NCBI RefSeq assembly: GCF_003270085.1
Contig: NZ_QFDQ01000163.1
Coordinates: 1 to 40,869, forward strand
From: Streptomyces triticisoli
GTDB lineage: Bacteria; Actinomycetota; Actinomycetes; Streptomycetales; Streptomycetaceae
Direction of reading: 5' to 3'
Length of the DNA stretch: 40,869 bases
This document shows positions 1 through 6,484 of the stretch, one piece after another (position 1 is the stretch's first letter; every line of letters starts with the position of its first letter). The notes below the pieces were generated by a model. The model worked only from the letters and a program-made list of their open reading frames with translations, was not told the DNA's origin and searched no databases. Made by a program: the position numbers and the translations under genes.

Positions 1-204
1 GTCCCGGCCGCCCGACGCGCCCCGCTCCCGGCCGCCCCGCTCGGTTCCCGGGCCCCCCTCACCGGCGGCCGCCGCGGCCAGCGCCGACGCCACCGCGGCC
101 AGCGCCGTACCCGCGGGAGCCGTGACCAGCACGTCGTGACTCGCGGCGCGGCCCCGGGCCGTTGGCGGGCCCAGCGGATCTACGACGGTCAGCCGGATCT
201 GCAT
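1..204 (-). CDS. N-terminus of a probable FtsK/SpoIIIE-type ATPase (host, runs off window)
   Basis: A leftward reading frame starts with ATG at 204 and stays open to base 1, giving 68 codons. It begins MQIRLTVVDPLGPP and continues with DVLVTAPAGTALAAVASALA. I associate this type of start with large Streptomyces FtsK/SpoIIIE-like proteins carrying an N-terminal FHA-like region, but the diagnostic ATPase domain lies outside the window, so the product is a recognition from memory. An in-frame GTG lies 18 bases upstream of the ATG. The gene is divergent from the Ser/Thr kinase whose 5' end is cut by the prophage, and the two would share the 205-757 intergenic region in an uninfected chromosome. 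Confidence 0.5.
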   Translation of the reverse strand, partial: MQIRLTVVDPLGPPTARGRAASHDVLVTAPAGTALAAVASALAAAAAGEGGPGTERGGRERGASGGRD

Positions 205-500
205 CGCCGTCAGCGGTCCCTTCTGCACGGACGCCCGCGACCGGCGGGGGACGAAGTCGCCCCGCGGTCCCCCACCGCGGAATCCCCCCACCGCACGAGC
301 ACGTCGGCCAGTTCTGGAGGGCATCCTCGCACCTGCCACTGACAGCGCGCCCGCCGCCCACCGGCAAGTGATCTTGATTGGTCGGCTCTGCCCCCAAAAG
401 TGCCTGACCAGTGCCCTGCGAATGTCCGCTTGGCGCCCGCTTGAGATCGGTCACGTCCGCATACGGCAACCAACCGACCGAGCCGAGCGTCTTTCCATCG

Positions 501-550
501 AACTCCGTCGAACTCCGTCGAACTGTGTCGGACTGCGTCAGACTCCGTCG
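501..550. repeat. Five tandem 10-bp units (AACTCCGTCG type)
   Basis: Units start at 501, 511, 521, 531 and 541: two exact AACTCCGTCG copies, then AACTGTGTCG, GACTGCGTCA and GACTCCGTCG, followed by a partial AAC. The exact 10-bp phasing puts every unit on the same face of the helix. The position in the host divergent promoter region suggests a regulatory role, or simple replication slippage. Confidence 0.75.
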
Positions 551-580
551 AACATGGACGGCACCCCGTGCGTAAGTCGC

Positions 581-610
581 CTCGGAAGGAGTCGGAAGGA
601 GCCGGAAGGA
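581..610. repeat. Three tandem 10-bp units (CGGAAGGA core)
   Basis: CTCGGAAGGA, GTCGGAAGGA and GCCGGAAGGA start at 581, 591 and 601. They share the 10-bp period of the array at 501-550 but not its sequence. They lie about 70-100 bases before the TAGAGT box proposed for the kinase promoter. Confidence 0.7.
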
Positions 611-754
611 GAGGGCACGGCCCGGGGAGGCATCGCCGGCCGCGGCGGCACGACCGCCCGGCATCGCGCGGGGAGGCCCTAGAGTTGGGTCGAAACACCC
701 GCGAGGCGCCCCCAGGGGCGCGGGAACCAGGCAAGCAAGCAACAGGGAGCGCAT

Positions 755-780
755 GACGTGCGGCCGGTAGGCAGCAAGTA
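755..780 (+). repeat. attL: attL core, left copy of the 26-bp attachment repeat
   Basis: The 26 bases starting GACGTGCGGCC and ending GCAGCAAGTA are identical to 39572-39597. Sequence diverges at once on both sides. The core contains the GTG start (758) and the first seven codons of the host kinase. The left flank is host leader DNA with the kinase Shine-Dalgarno sequence; the right flank is phage DNA. Joining the outer flanks rebuilds attB, with the kinase gene restored to its native leader. Confidence 0.95.
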
Positions 781-814
781 TCACACTGCGAGCGATGTGC
801 ATAGGTGCCTTTGA
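758..814 (+). pseudogene. Displaced 5' stub of the host Ser/Thr kinase gene
   Basis: The native GTG at 758, preceded by AGGGAG, is followed by seven kinase codons (VRPVGSK). The frame then runs into phage DNA and stops at TGA 812-814 after 18 codons. In the lysogen the kinase's original promoter and ribosome-binding site therefore express only this stub. The full gene starts at the attR copy of the core. ATG 753 is not a credible start because its frame hits TAG at 768. Confidence 0.85.
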
Positions 815-850
815 CCTGCTGGGCGTTGAGCGTGTTCAGTGAAGTTATCT

Positions 851-872
851 GCCCCATCTCAGGGGCTTTTTT
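851..872 (+). terminator. Rho-independent terminator just inside attL
   Basis: Stem GCCCC (851-855) and GGGGC (862-866) with loop ATCTCA, followed by six T residues (867-872). It is orientated to stop rightward transcription and lies about 70 bases inside the prophage, where read-through from the displaced host kinase promoter would enter. Rightward phage genes begin only at 1140. In the free phage it would instead stop transcription crossing attP. Confidence 0.75.
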
Positions 873-1088
873 CATGCCCGGCGACCGGCCTGCACCGGGC
901 TGAGTTTGTGGGGTTTCCACAGTGCGTATGGCGCCGCCTCCCCAGCCTGGCGGCTGAGGGGCGGCTCAGAGGACGAGGCTCCGTCATCCGGACGGAGCGG
1001 CAGGCCTCGCAGGTGCTGCCTATCTCGCCCCCGCTTGCGGAGGGGGGTGGTCCGGTTGGCCTTCCCGTCCCGCTCCAAGATCACACAA

Positions 1089-1106
1089 ATTAGGGTCGGC
1101 CCTAAT
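1089..1106. promoter_or_regulatory. Perfect inverted repeat, candidate operator
   Basis: ATTAGGG (1089-1095) and CCCTAAT (1100-1106) form a 7-bp dyad around TCGG. It lies 33 bases before the GTG of the XRE-family regulator, in locally AT-richer DNA. That is a typical place for autoregulation, but no bound protein can be assigned from sequence. Confidence 0.5.
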
Positions 1107-1139
1107 CACATTTGATCATGCCCTCGGGAGCGTGGACGG

Positions 1140-1379
1140 GTGTCCCGTCCCACCTCGCCCGACGACCGGGTCCTCGCCCGCCGCCGCCAGGTGGGGGAAC
1201 GGATCCGACGTGTGCGCGAGCGCCTGAACTTGACCCAGACGGACGTGTGCGGCCGGAGCGGCATCGACATCGCCACCTACAGCCGCATCGAGCAAGGGCA
1301 CTCCTCGCCCAAGGTGGACACGCTGATCCGTATCGCTGACGCCATGGGCGTCGAACTCGAGGACCTGGTGCGCCGATGA
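1140..1379 (+). CDS. XRE-family helix-turn-helix regulator
   Basis: A 79-residue DNA-binding protein made almost entirely of one Cro/C1-type HTH domain: GERIRRVRERLNLTQTDVCGRSG followed by the typical TYSRIEQGHSSPKVDTLIRIADAMGVELEDL. It should bind DNA as a dimer and regulate promoters at the left end of the prophage. The GTG at 1140 is the first start in this frame after the inverted repeat; ATG 1118 is in another frame. There is no room for a protease or ligand-binding domain. Its targets are unknown; the ATTAGGG dyad upstream is the nearest candidate. It could act in lysogeny control or be an accessory gene expressed from the prophage. Confidence 0.88.
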   Translation: MSRPTSPDDRVLARRRQVGERIRRVRERLNLTQTDVCGRSGIDIATYSRIEQGHSSPKVDTLIRIADAMGVELEDLVRR

Positions 1380-1383
1380 ACGG

Positions 1384-1411
1384 GCCCCCGTCCCCGACGG
1401 GGGGCGGGGGC
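1384..1411 (+). terminator. GC-rich hairpin after the XRE gene
   Basis: GCCCCCGTCCCC (1384-1395) pairs with 1400-1411 through 12 positions including one G.U pair, leaving a four-base loop. It begins a few bases after the stop of the regulator gene. It lacks a T-tract, as is usual for actinobacterial terminators, and also faces the end of the leftward gene at 1464. Confidence 0.6.
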
Positions 1412-1463
1412 GGAGGCCCTGCTTCGCGTTCGACCACGGCCGGCGTCGCGGTCGACCGCTGGC

Positions 1464-1661
1464 CTACTTGCCGCGGTGCCTTGGGCACTGGCACGGCGGC
1501 CACGCCGAGGTCAGCTCGTACGGGCTGAGCGGGGTGTCGGCCGTGATGCGCACCTCTTTGCGCTGCTCGATCACGCGGCCGTCACGGAAGCGGGTGACTC
1601 GCATCGTCATCAGGTGTACAGGCGTGTCCTCGCCGCCGGTGGCGGCCTGCCCGGCGCTCAC
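1464..1661 (-). CDS. Small conserved-type protein of unknown function
   Basis: A 65-residue protein whose core MRVTRFRDGRVIEQRKEVRITADTPLSPYELTSAWP reads like a small two-strand beta protein, ending in a CQCPRHRGK tail that could bind metal. I do not recognise a named family. The start used is GTG 1661, which overlaps the stop of the upstream gene as GTGA, so translation is probably coupled. An internal ATG (MTMRV) is a possible alternative. It forms a two-gene leftward unit with 1658-1828, set between two rightward regulators, a usual place for genes expressed in the lysogen. Confidence 0.7.
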   Translation of the reverse strand: MSAGQAATGGEDTPVHLMTMRVTRFRDGRVIEQRKEVRITADTPLSPYELTSAWPPCQCPRHRGK

Positions 1662-1828
1662 TGCTCACCCCGGTGCGCGGCGGCGTGATGCCGGCGGAGC
1701 AATACCCGGCAGTCGCTCGCCCGCGAGTGGTCACGGTCGCGCTCCGCCTGGTCCTGTTCGCCCTGGAGGCGGCGGCATTCGGCACACCCGGGCACTGCCG
1801 GGGCGGGGGCCGGTGTTCTACGATCCAT
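1658..1828 (-). CDS. Small Cys/Arg-rich protein of unknown function
   Basis: A 56-residue protein with a CAEC motif near residues 15-18 followed by a charged helix (RRLQGEQDQAERDRDHSRASD) and an RRHHAAAH tail. Small proteins with a CAEC-plus-helix pattern occur beside regulators in Streptomyces mobile elements, but I know no function for them. ATG 1828 has a good GAGGAG Shine-Dalgarno sequence nine bases upstream, so longer readings of this frame are not needed. Its stop overlaps the GTG of the downstream gene by four bases. Confidence 0.7.
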   Translation of the reverse strand: MDRRTPAPAPAVPGCAECRRLQGEQDQAERDRDHSRASDCRVLLRRHHAAAHRGEQ

Positions 1829-1931
1829 GGGTCGTCGCTCCTCTGTAGCGGTGGCCACGCCCCCGGGCCCTGCCAGGCCGCGGGGGTCTTTGTGACCCAG
1901 ACCATACCGCGCCTTACCGAGGGTTGCCGAG

Positions 1932-1965
1932 GGTTCCCGCGGTCGCGCGGCATAGTGCGGGAACC
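1932..1965. promoter_or_regulatory. 9-bp inverted repeat upstream of the GntR gene, candidate operator
   Basis: GGTTCCCGC (1932-1940) and GCGGGAACC (1957-1965) are perfect complements 16 bases apart. They end 13 bases before the ATG of the GntR gene and lie in the divergent region shared with the leftward gene at 1828. Autoregulation by GntR is plausible, but the arms do not resemble the CTGTAG operators found downstream of that gene. Confidence 0.45.
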
Positions 1966-1978
1966 TACGGTCACGAGC

Positions 1979-2227
1979 ATGAGCGCTGATCTTGACCGGA
2001 CGCGGGCGGTATGGCGGCAGGCCGCACAGATCGTCATCGGCCGCATCAAGGACGGCACCTACCCGCCCGGGACCCGCGTCCCGTCCACGCTGGAGCTGGC
2101 CACCGAGCTGGGCATCGCATCGTCCACCAGCGGCAAGGCGCTCGCGCATTTGCGCCGGGAGGGCTGGCTGCGCGGTGAAACCGGGATCGGAACTTTTGTC
2201 GCCGACCGGCCGCCCACCGATGACTGA
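1979..2227 (+). CDS. Short GntR-family transcriptional regulator
   Basis: An 82-residue winged-helix DNA-binding protein. It shows the GntR signature: AAQIVIGRIKDGTYPPGTRVPSTLELATELGIASSTSGKALAHLRREGWL, then the wing ETGIGTFVAD. The C-terminal effector domain found in most GntR proteins is absent, as in many regulators of Streptomyces plasmids and phages. ATG 1979 starts exactly at the domain; the longer upstream frame would run through the 1932-1965 inverted repeat. The best candidate targets are the two CTGTAG-N6-CTACAG sites immediately downstream, which cover the promoter of the next gene. Confidence 0.87.
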   Translation: MSADLDRTRAVWRQAAQIVIGRIKDGTYPPGTRVPSTLELATELGIASSTSGKALAHLRREGWLRGETGIGTFVADRPPTDD

Positions 2228-2234
2228 GCGCCCC

Positions 2235-2275
2235 CTGTAGACAACTCTACAGCTTGCCTGTAGTGTGATCTACAG
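2235..2275 (+). promoter_or_regulatory. Promoter overlapped by two CTGTAG-N6-CTACAG operators
   Basis: Two inverted repeats of identical form lie at 2235-2252 and 2258-2275, 23 bp centre to centre. Between and within them, TAGACA (2238-2243) and TAGTGT (2261-2266), 17 bp apart, fit a -35/-10 promoter for the gene at 2309. A bound dimer at either site would block RNA polymerase. GntR proteins typically bind dyads of this size, and the GntR gene ends eight bases upstream. Confidence 0.7.
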
Positions 2276-2308
2276 ATGGAGCGGAGGGCGTTCCAGGAGG
2301 GGGCCACC

Positions 2309-2665
2309 ATGCAGCAGTACGAACTCGAAGCCTGGCTCGGCGACGACCACGGCCTGAACGACGACCAGATCAGCGAGCTCCTCGCCCAGGCGGACGAGAT
2401 CGAAGAGCGCTGCGACGGCGACCAGGACGAGATGCGCGAGGAGCTCGTCACCGCCTACCGCCTCATGATCGAGGAGCCCGACACTGTTGTCGCCGAGCTC
2501 GCCGAGCGGCGCGTCGCGGCCAGCGTCGCCGAGGCCAACGCGCTGGCCGGCCTCCGCCAGGCCGCCACCACCCTCATCGGTCGGGGCGACGCCACCGAGG
2601 CCGGGTTCGCCCGGCAGGCCGGTGTCGACCGCATGACCGTCCGGAAGTGGCTCGGCAAACAGTAG
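2309..2665 (+). CDS. 118-aa acidic protein with C-terminal helix-turn-helix-like segment
   Basis: A strongly acidic helical N-terminus (EAWLGDDHGLNDDQISELLAQADEIEERCDGDQDEMREEL) is followed by a long helix and a C-terminal stretch, DATEAGFARQAGVDRMTVRKWLGKQ, that reads as a helix-turn-helix. It is therefore probably a DNA-binding or partner-binding regulator; I do not recognise the family. ATG 2309 has an excellent AGGAGGGGG ribosome-binding site. Expression should be controlled by the twin operators at 2235-2275. A strong convergent terminator follows. Confidence 0.8.
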   Translation: MQQYELEAWLGDDHGLNDDQISELLAQADEIEERCDGDQDEMREELVTAYRLMIEEPDTVVAELAERRVAASVAEANALAGLRQAATTLIGRGDATEAGFARQAGVDRMTVRKWLGKQ

Positions 2666-2686
2666 CCAGGCCCCGGGCATGACGAA

Positions 2687-2724
2687 GCGGCCCCGCCCTC
2701 CCACCAGGGGGAGGACGGGGCCGC
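2687..2724. terminator. Bidirectional terminator between convergent units
   Basis: Arms 2687-2702 and 2709-2724 pair over 16 positions with one mismatch, around a six-base loop. The hairpin lies between the stop of the rightward gene (2665) and the stop of the leftward lysis gene (2733), so it can end both transcripts, including the long leftward late operon. Confidence 0.8.
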
Positions 2725-2732
2725 AGTTGTGT

Positions 2733-2996
2733 TCAGCGGACGAAGAGCGCGACGGCACCGGTGGCGGCGCCGGCGACTCCGGCGAGGACACCGATGGTGG
2801 GCAGTGGCCAACGCGCGCGTTCGAGGGTGCGGATCCTGAGCTCGTGGTCCTGGACGTCCGAGCGGATGTCCTTCGCCTCATCAAGGAAGCTGTCCACCTT
2901 GGACTCGATGCGGCCGACCGTCTGAGCCAGGTCCCTCACCTCCTGGTACATCTGGGCGCTGCTGATGAACACGCCTGCCGGGTCGGGCCCCGTCAT
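2733..2996 (-). CDS. Coiled-coil protein with C-terminal membrane anchor, lysis cassette
   Basis: An 87-residue protein: a coiled coil (roughly residues 15-60, MYQEVRDLAQTVGRIESKV and following) leads into one hydrophobic segment, PTIGVLAGVAGAATGAVALF, at the C-terminus. This DUF2746-like layout is common beside endolysins of actinophages, where a second holin-like or lysis-accessory role is assumed. The start is ATG 2996, whose ATGA overlaps the stop of the holin gene; the longer frame to 3032 would run back into that gene. It is the last gene of the leftward late operon. Confidence 0.75.
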   Translation of the reverse strand: MTGPDPAGVFISSAQMYQEVRDLAQTVGRIESKVDSFLDEAKDIRSDVQDHELRIRTLERARWPLPTIGVLAGVAGAATGAVALFVR

Positions 2997-3178
2997 CTGA
3001 TCTCGTCCGGCTGACGGTTCGGCACAGCCCACGTGATGCCCCAGGCGCCGAGGATGGCGAGCACGATGGTGACGCCATCGCCGGTGTCGAGTACGCCGTC
3101 CTGCACGGCGGTGACCGCCGCGGTGGCGCCTGCGGCGATACCGGCGACGATCGCCTTGGCGATGCTGGAGATTCGCAT
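2993..3178 (-). CDS. Probable holin
   Basis: A 61-residue protein with two hydrophobic segments, IAKAIVAGIAAGATAAVTAV and GVTIVLAILGAWGITWAV, separated by a short acidic turn, and a charged tail. Size, topology and position directly after the endolysin fit a small two-helix holin that permeabilises the membrane and gives endolysin access to the wall. ATG 3178 starts two bases after the endolysin stop codon. The assignment rests on topology and context, since holins share little sequence. Confidence 0.75.
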   Translation of the reverse strand: MRISSIAKAIVAGIAAGATAAVTAVQDGVLDTGDGVTIVLAILGAWGITWAVPNRQPDEIR

Positions 3179-3180
3179 GG

Positions 3181-4032
3181 TCAGGACTCCTTCACGGCAG
3201 TGCCGGTGACGTCGACGCTGACCTTGACGACGGCGTCCGCGATGGCCCGCTCGACGGCGGCCACGACCTGCTCGGTGGAGACGCCGGAGCCGACGAGCTG
3301 GGCGAGCTTGCTGATCGCCGCGGACTGGGCGGCGACCTGGACGGTGAGCGCGTCGACCTTCTTCTCGATCTTCCGGCCGGTGAGCACTGCGGAGCCGAGC
3401 GCGTAGCTGGCAGTCCACGTCTTGTTGCCCTTGGCCCAGTCGGTGTTGTTGTAGGGCGGGGCTGCGGCCGGGATGACGTCGGCTTTCCAAACGTCGGCAG
3501 GTGCGGGCATGTCGTCCTCCTGTGTCTTGGGCCGGGGAGCCCCGTCCTTGGCCCACTTGTAGATGGGGTCGCCGGGGCAGGCGGTGGCGTAGCCGTCGCG
3601 GTGCCCGCCGAGCCACGTCCCGGCCGGGCCTTCCTCGCGGCAGTGGTCGATGGCGTCGCGGGCGCCGTGCAGCTGGTCGTCGGTCGGCTTGACCAGACCG
3701 GACGAGCCGACCATCAGCAGAACCGCGTAGGCCTGGTCGTTCAGCGTGGTGTTGCCGTTCGCGCTGTTGCGGCGCTTGAGGCCGCGGCCCTCGTACACGT
3801 AGCCGTGCGTGCAGACGACGAAGGAGTAGCCGATGTCTGACCAGCCGTTGCCGTCCATGTGCTGCGCCTGGAGCTGGCGGACGTAGGCGGCGCACTGTGT
3901 GTGCGGCCGGTCGCTGTAGGCGGTGCCGAGGTAGTGCAGCTTCACCCCGCGGCGCTTGCCGCTGTAGAGGGTGGCGCCGTTGGGCCGCCGGTAGTCCCGG
4001 GCCCCCCACTGCGCGCGGGTGACAAGCTTCAT
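3181..4032 (-). CDS. Endolysin, N-acetylmuramoyl-L-alanine amidase
   Basis: A 283-residue endolysin that should cut the amide bond between N-acetylmuramic acid and the stem peptide at the end of infection. The N-terminal 160 residues form an amidase_2/PGRP domain. It opens VTRAQWGAR; zinc ligands are probably His33 (KLHYLG), His144 (GGHRDG) and Cys152 (ACPGD). The C-terminal 100 residues contain a helical region (KKVDALTVQVAAQSAAISKLAQLV) without a familiar wall-binding repeat. ATG 4032 has a GGAGG site. There is no signal peptide, consistent with release through the adjacent holin. Confidence 0.93.
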   Translation of the reverse strand: MKLVTRAQWGARDYRRPNGATLYSGKRRGVKLHYLGTAYSDRPHTQCAAYVRQLQAQHMDGNGWSDIGYSFVVCTHGYVYEGRGLKRRNSANGNTTLNDQAYAVLLMVGSSGLVKPTDDQLHGARDAIDHCREEGPAGTWLGGHRDGYATACPGDPIYKWAKDGAPRPKTQEDDMPAPADVWKADVIPAAAPPYNNTDWAKGNKTWTASYALGSAVLTGRKIEKKVDALTVQVAAQSAAISKLAQLVGSGVSTEQVVAAVERAIADAVVKVSVDVTGTAVKES

Positions 4033-4055
4033 CGGTGCCTCCAGGGCACAAGAAG

Positions 4056-4080
4056 AGCCCCGGCCGGTCGGCGCGGGGCT
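4056..4080 (-). terminator. Short hairpin between tail and lysis genes
   Basis: AGCCCCG (4056-4062) pairs with CGGGGCT (4074-4080). It lies in the 65-base gap between the SGNH-hydrolase tail gene and the endolysin gene. It may attenuate read-through so that lysis genes are expressed below structural genes, or stabilise an mRNA end. Confidence 0.45.
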
Positions 4081-4097
4081 GGTGGTGGGCGGCAGGG

Positions 4098-5540
4098 TCA
4101 GGCGGGCATCAGGGCCTTGATCGCCTCGACGACGCGACGGGCGAGGTATGCGTGGCCGGCATCGGTCGGGTGCACGTTGTCGGCGCCGACGTAGCTGGCC
4201 TTGATCTGCGGTGTCATCCAAGGCCCTTGCGAGGCGACCAGGTTGCCCATCCCGTCAAAGACCTCGCCGGTCAGGTTGTCGATGAACGGCAGCCGGGCGC
4301 GCTGCGCCGCGGCCTTCAGCGTGTTGGTGGTGGCCTGGACGCTGCCCGCGGGGCTGCCGGTGGGGTCCCAGCAGCCGATGACGTAGATGTCCGCGCCCGG
4401 CGCGCACGCTGTTTTCAGGTTCGCGTACAGGCTGTCAGCGGCCGATCCGATGGTGTTTTGGTCCCCCAGGTTGTCGTTGTACCCGGCCCACACCAGCAAT
4501 CTGTCGAACGAGTAGGGGGCGATGTCGTTGGCGACGCGGTTGCCGAGGGTGGCGAAGCTGCCGGGGGTGATGTAGCCGGTGCCGCCGCGGGCCTGGTCCC
4601 ACACGTCAGTGCAGCCCAGCAGGCGGGCGGCCCGGTAGGTCCAGGTGCCAATGCCGGCGCCGGTGTTCTGGCCGGAGCCGTCGCTGATGCTGTCGCCAAG
4701 GACACCGAGCCGTCCGCCGCGGGCGGTCGGCCGCCACGCGGTGGCTCCGGGCGGAAGGAAGAGCCCGCCGAACGGCATCGTGGTGAAGTCGCACCTGATA
4801 CGCCTCGGCTTGGCCGTGGGGAACGTCAGCTGCAGCTCGTATCGGCTGCCCGCAGACGAGGCACCGGTGAGCTGCGGCAGGTCGGTCACGATGCGATCGT
4901 CGACGGTCAGCCGGTACCTGGACGCCGACGAGATGTACTTGAACTGGATGCCGAACGTGGCCGCGTCCGTCATGAACTCCAGAGCCCAGTGCGCCTGGCC
5001 GCTGGAGTACGTGTTGGGGTAGCGGGAGGTCGGCAGGTACAGCTCGGTGTCCGGGAACGCGGTGCCGTACTGGAATGCGCCGGCGCCGAGGTACAGGAAC
5101 GGGCCCGTATCCGGGGCCAGTCTCGCCTGCGCGGACGGGATGCTCGAGGTGGCCTGCGGCCCGTTCACCTTGATCGTCGGCGTGTCCGAGGCCAGCGTCT
5201 CGGCCAGCACCAGGTCGGGCAGGTCGCGGCGTCGCCACGCACTGCCCAGGCTCACCCAGTCAATGCTGTGCGCCTCCATGTACGCGCGGGATCCGCCGCC
5301 GGCGTCCGCCCACATCCCGGTCACACCATCCGGGCCCTGGATGCGGGGCAGCGCGCCGTATTCGTCGGTGACCACCGACGTGATCGTGTGGCCGCTGGAG
5401 TCGAGGAGGTCGGTGTACTGGGTGCCGTCGGTGGCCGCGTCCCAGAATGTGATCTCAGCGTTGGCCCCGACGCCCCACAGGCCGTCCGAGGGACGCACCA
5501 CGAAGTCGGCAATGCCCGCGCCGAATGTCTGCCGTGCCAC
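4098..5540 (-). CDS. Tail-associated SGNH/GDSL hydrolase
   Basis: A 480-residue protein with two parts. The first ~275 residues look like a beta-rich tail-fibre or receptor-binding module. The rest is an SGNH hydrolase: block I GVLGDSISDG near residue 280 (nucleophile Ser), block II GGTG, block III GYNDN and block V DNVHPTDAGH carrying the Asp/His pair. It would deacetylate or de-esterify surface polymers during adsorption. GTG 5540 directly follows the TAA of the upstream tail gene, implying coupled translation. It is the last gene of the tail module. The substrate cannot be read from sequence. Confidence 0.85.
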   Translation of the reverse strand: MARQTFGAGIADFVVRPSDGLWGVGANAEITFWDAATDGTQYTDLLDSSGHTITSVVTDEYGALPRIQGPDGVTGMWADAGGGSRAYMEAHSIDWVSLGSAWRRRDLPDLVLAETLASDTPTIKVNGPQATSSIPSAQARLAPDTGPFLYLGAGAFQYGTAFPDTELYLPTSRYPNTYSSGQAHWALEFMTDAATFGIQFKYISSASRYRLTVDDRIVTDLPQLTGASSAGSRYELQLTFPTAKPRRIRCDFTTMPFGGLFLPPGATAWRPTARGGRLGVLGDSISDGSGQNTGAGIGTWTYRAARLLGCTDVWDQARGGTGYITPGSFATLGNRVANDIAPYSFDRLLVWAGYNDNLGDQNTIGSAADSLYANLKTACAPGADIYVIGCWDPTGSPAGSVQATTNTLKAAAQRARLPFIDNLTGEVFDGMGNLVASQGPWMTPQIKASYVGADNVHPTDAGHAYLARRVVEAIKALMPA

Positions 5541-6482
5541 TTAGTCCACCACCCAGCTCATGCCGCTCTGCGGGATGACGTTGTCCCCCGTGTTGATCTG
5601 CGGGTGCTCCAGCATCCACGCCTGCCCCGCCCTGTCCGTATTGCTGGCGTAGATCAGGAATCGGCCGATCCCCCCACCCGAGGTGTAAGCCAGGACGTAC
5701 TGGTCCCGGGTGCGGTGCCGGTACGCGGCCGGGATCAGGATCGGCAGGCGCGTGTCGACACCCGCGGCAAGGGTGCCGCCCGCCCGCTTGAAAGTGCCGG
5801 CCCGCAGGTGCACGACGCCGCTGCGCATCTCTAGGACGCTGTCCGAGATCACCGACCAGCCCGACACGCTGGCGGTGACGACCACTTGACCGCTGTCCCC
5901 TGACACAACCCGCCATGTGGAGCCGGTCCAGATCCGCACATCGCCGGTGTCGGTCTCGAAACACATCTCACCGCGCACCGGGGCAGGGTTGCGGGTCGAC
6001 GAGGTGCACGTCCTCACGCGCGCGCCGACGTACAGCTCCTCGCGGGCGACGGAGACCGCGTTCGCCCCGTTGAGGACGGTCGCCCGGGCGAGGGGGATTT
6101 CGAAGACGCCGGTGTCGCCGGTCTGCTGTGTCAGCGCCGGGGCACCACCGCCGGGACTGCCTTGCTTCACCGCGGTGCGGACCTGCCAGGTGGAGCGGGT
6201 CAGCCGGAGCACCACCCGGTCGATGCGGGTCTGTCCGGATGCGTTGGCCGCGATGGGGTGGGTGTCGCCGCTGATGCCGGACGTCCAGGCGTGCCCCCGC
6301 ACCGACGCTTCCACGTTCGCGCGGATGGCCACCTGCAGGCCAGCCCCGGCGGACACCACCGCCGCATCGAGCGGGCTGCCGTACACGCCGTCGTCGGAGA
6401 ACCGGGCGGCCATGCGCTCGTACTCCAGGTCGGTGACGGCTCGGTTGTTGTGGCCCGGGGACGGCCAGGATTGCTGCGCCAC
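5541..6482 (-). CDS. Minor tail / tail-tip protein
   Basis: A 313-residue protein beginning MAQQSWPSPGHNNRAVTDLEYERMAARF, a start I associate with actinophage minor tail proteins. The body is Thr/Val-rich and probably beta-stranded (QTRIDRVVLRLTRSTWQVR; TGDVRIWTGSTWRVVSG), as in baseplate or fibre proteins. No enzymatic motif is visible. GTG 6482 lies two bases after the stop of the Gp37-like gene. It probably bridges the tail tip and the SGNH-bearing protein downstream. Confidence 0.75.
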   Translation of the reverse strand: MAQQSWPSPGHNNRAVTDLEYERMAARFSDDGVYGSPLDAAVVSAGAGLQVAIRANVEASVRGHAWTSGISGDTHPIAANASGQTRIDRVVLRLTRSTWQVRTAVKQGSPGGGAPALTQQTGDTGVFEIPLARATVLNGANAVSVAREELYVGARVRTCTSSTRNPAPVRGEMCFETDTGDVRIWTGSTWRVVSGDSGQVVVTASVSGWSVISDSVLEMRSGVVHLRAGTFKRAGGTLAAGVDTRLPILIPAAYRHRTRDQYVLAYTSGGGIGRFLIYASNTDRAGQAWMLEHPQINTGDNVIPQSGMSWVVD

Positions 6483-6484
6483 TG

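Larger units (their letters stand above)
205..754. other. Host divergent intergenic region with decamer repeats
   Basis: About 550 bases lie between the leftward FtsK-like gene and the native start of the kinase. No reading frame here has convincing codon use. The region contains two short tandem arrays of 10-bp units (501-550 and 581-610), a TAGAGT element at 680-685 that could be the -10 box of the kinase promoter, and an AGGGAG Shine-Dalgarno sequence eight bases before the native GTG at 758. It is the original promoter region of the kinase now found intact at the right end of the prophage. Confidence 0.6.

Noticed and set aside
753..770. ATG 753 as the kinase start
   Set aside because: Its frame hits TAG at 768; only GTG 758 (and GTG 39575 at attR) opens the kinase frame.
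755..780. tRNA gene as attachment site
   Set aside because: The core reads as a kinase 5' end at attR, and no cloverleaf can be drawn around either copy.
210..920. Leftward reading frames spanning attL (59-802 and 210-920)
   Set aside because: They cross the phage-host junction and the early terminator, have poor composition and no ribosome-binding site; the real leftward gene here starts at 204.
1673..1978. N-terminal extension of the GntR gene
   Set aside because: It overlaps the leftward gene 1658-1828 and the inverted repeat, lacks gene-like codon use, and the GntR domain begins at ATG 1979.
4035..5834. Long rightward reading frames opposite the tail genes (also about 29918-31645 and 31676-33133)
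   Set aside because: They are antisense shadows produced by high-GC codon bias of the real leftward genes; they encode low-complexity Arg/Val/Gly sequence without recognisable domains or ribosome-binding sites.
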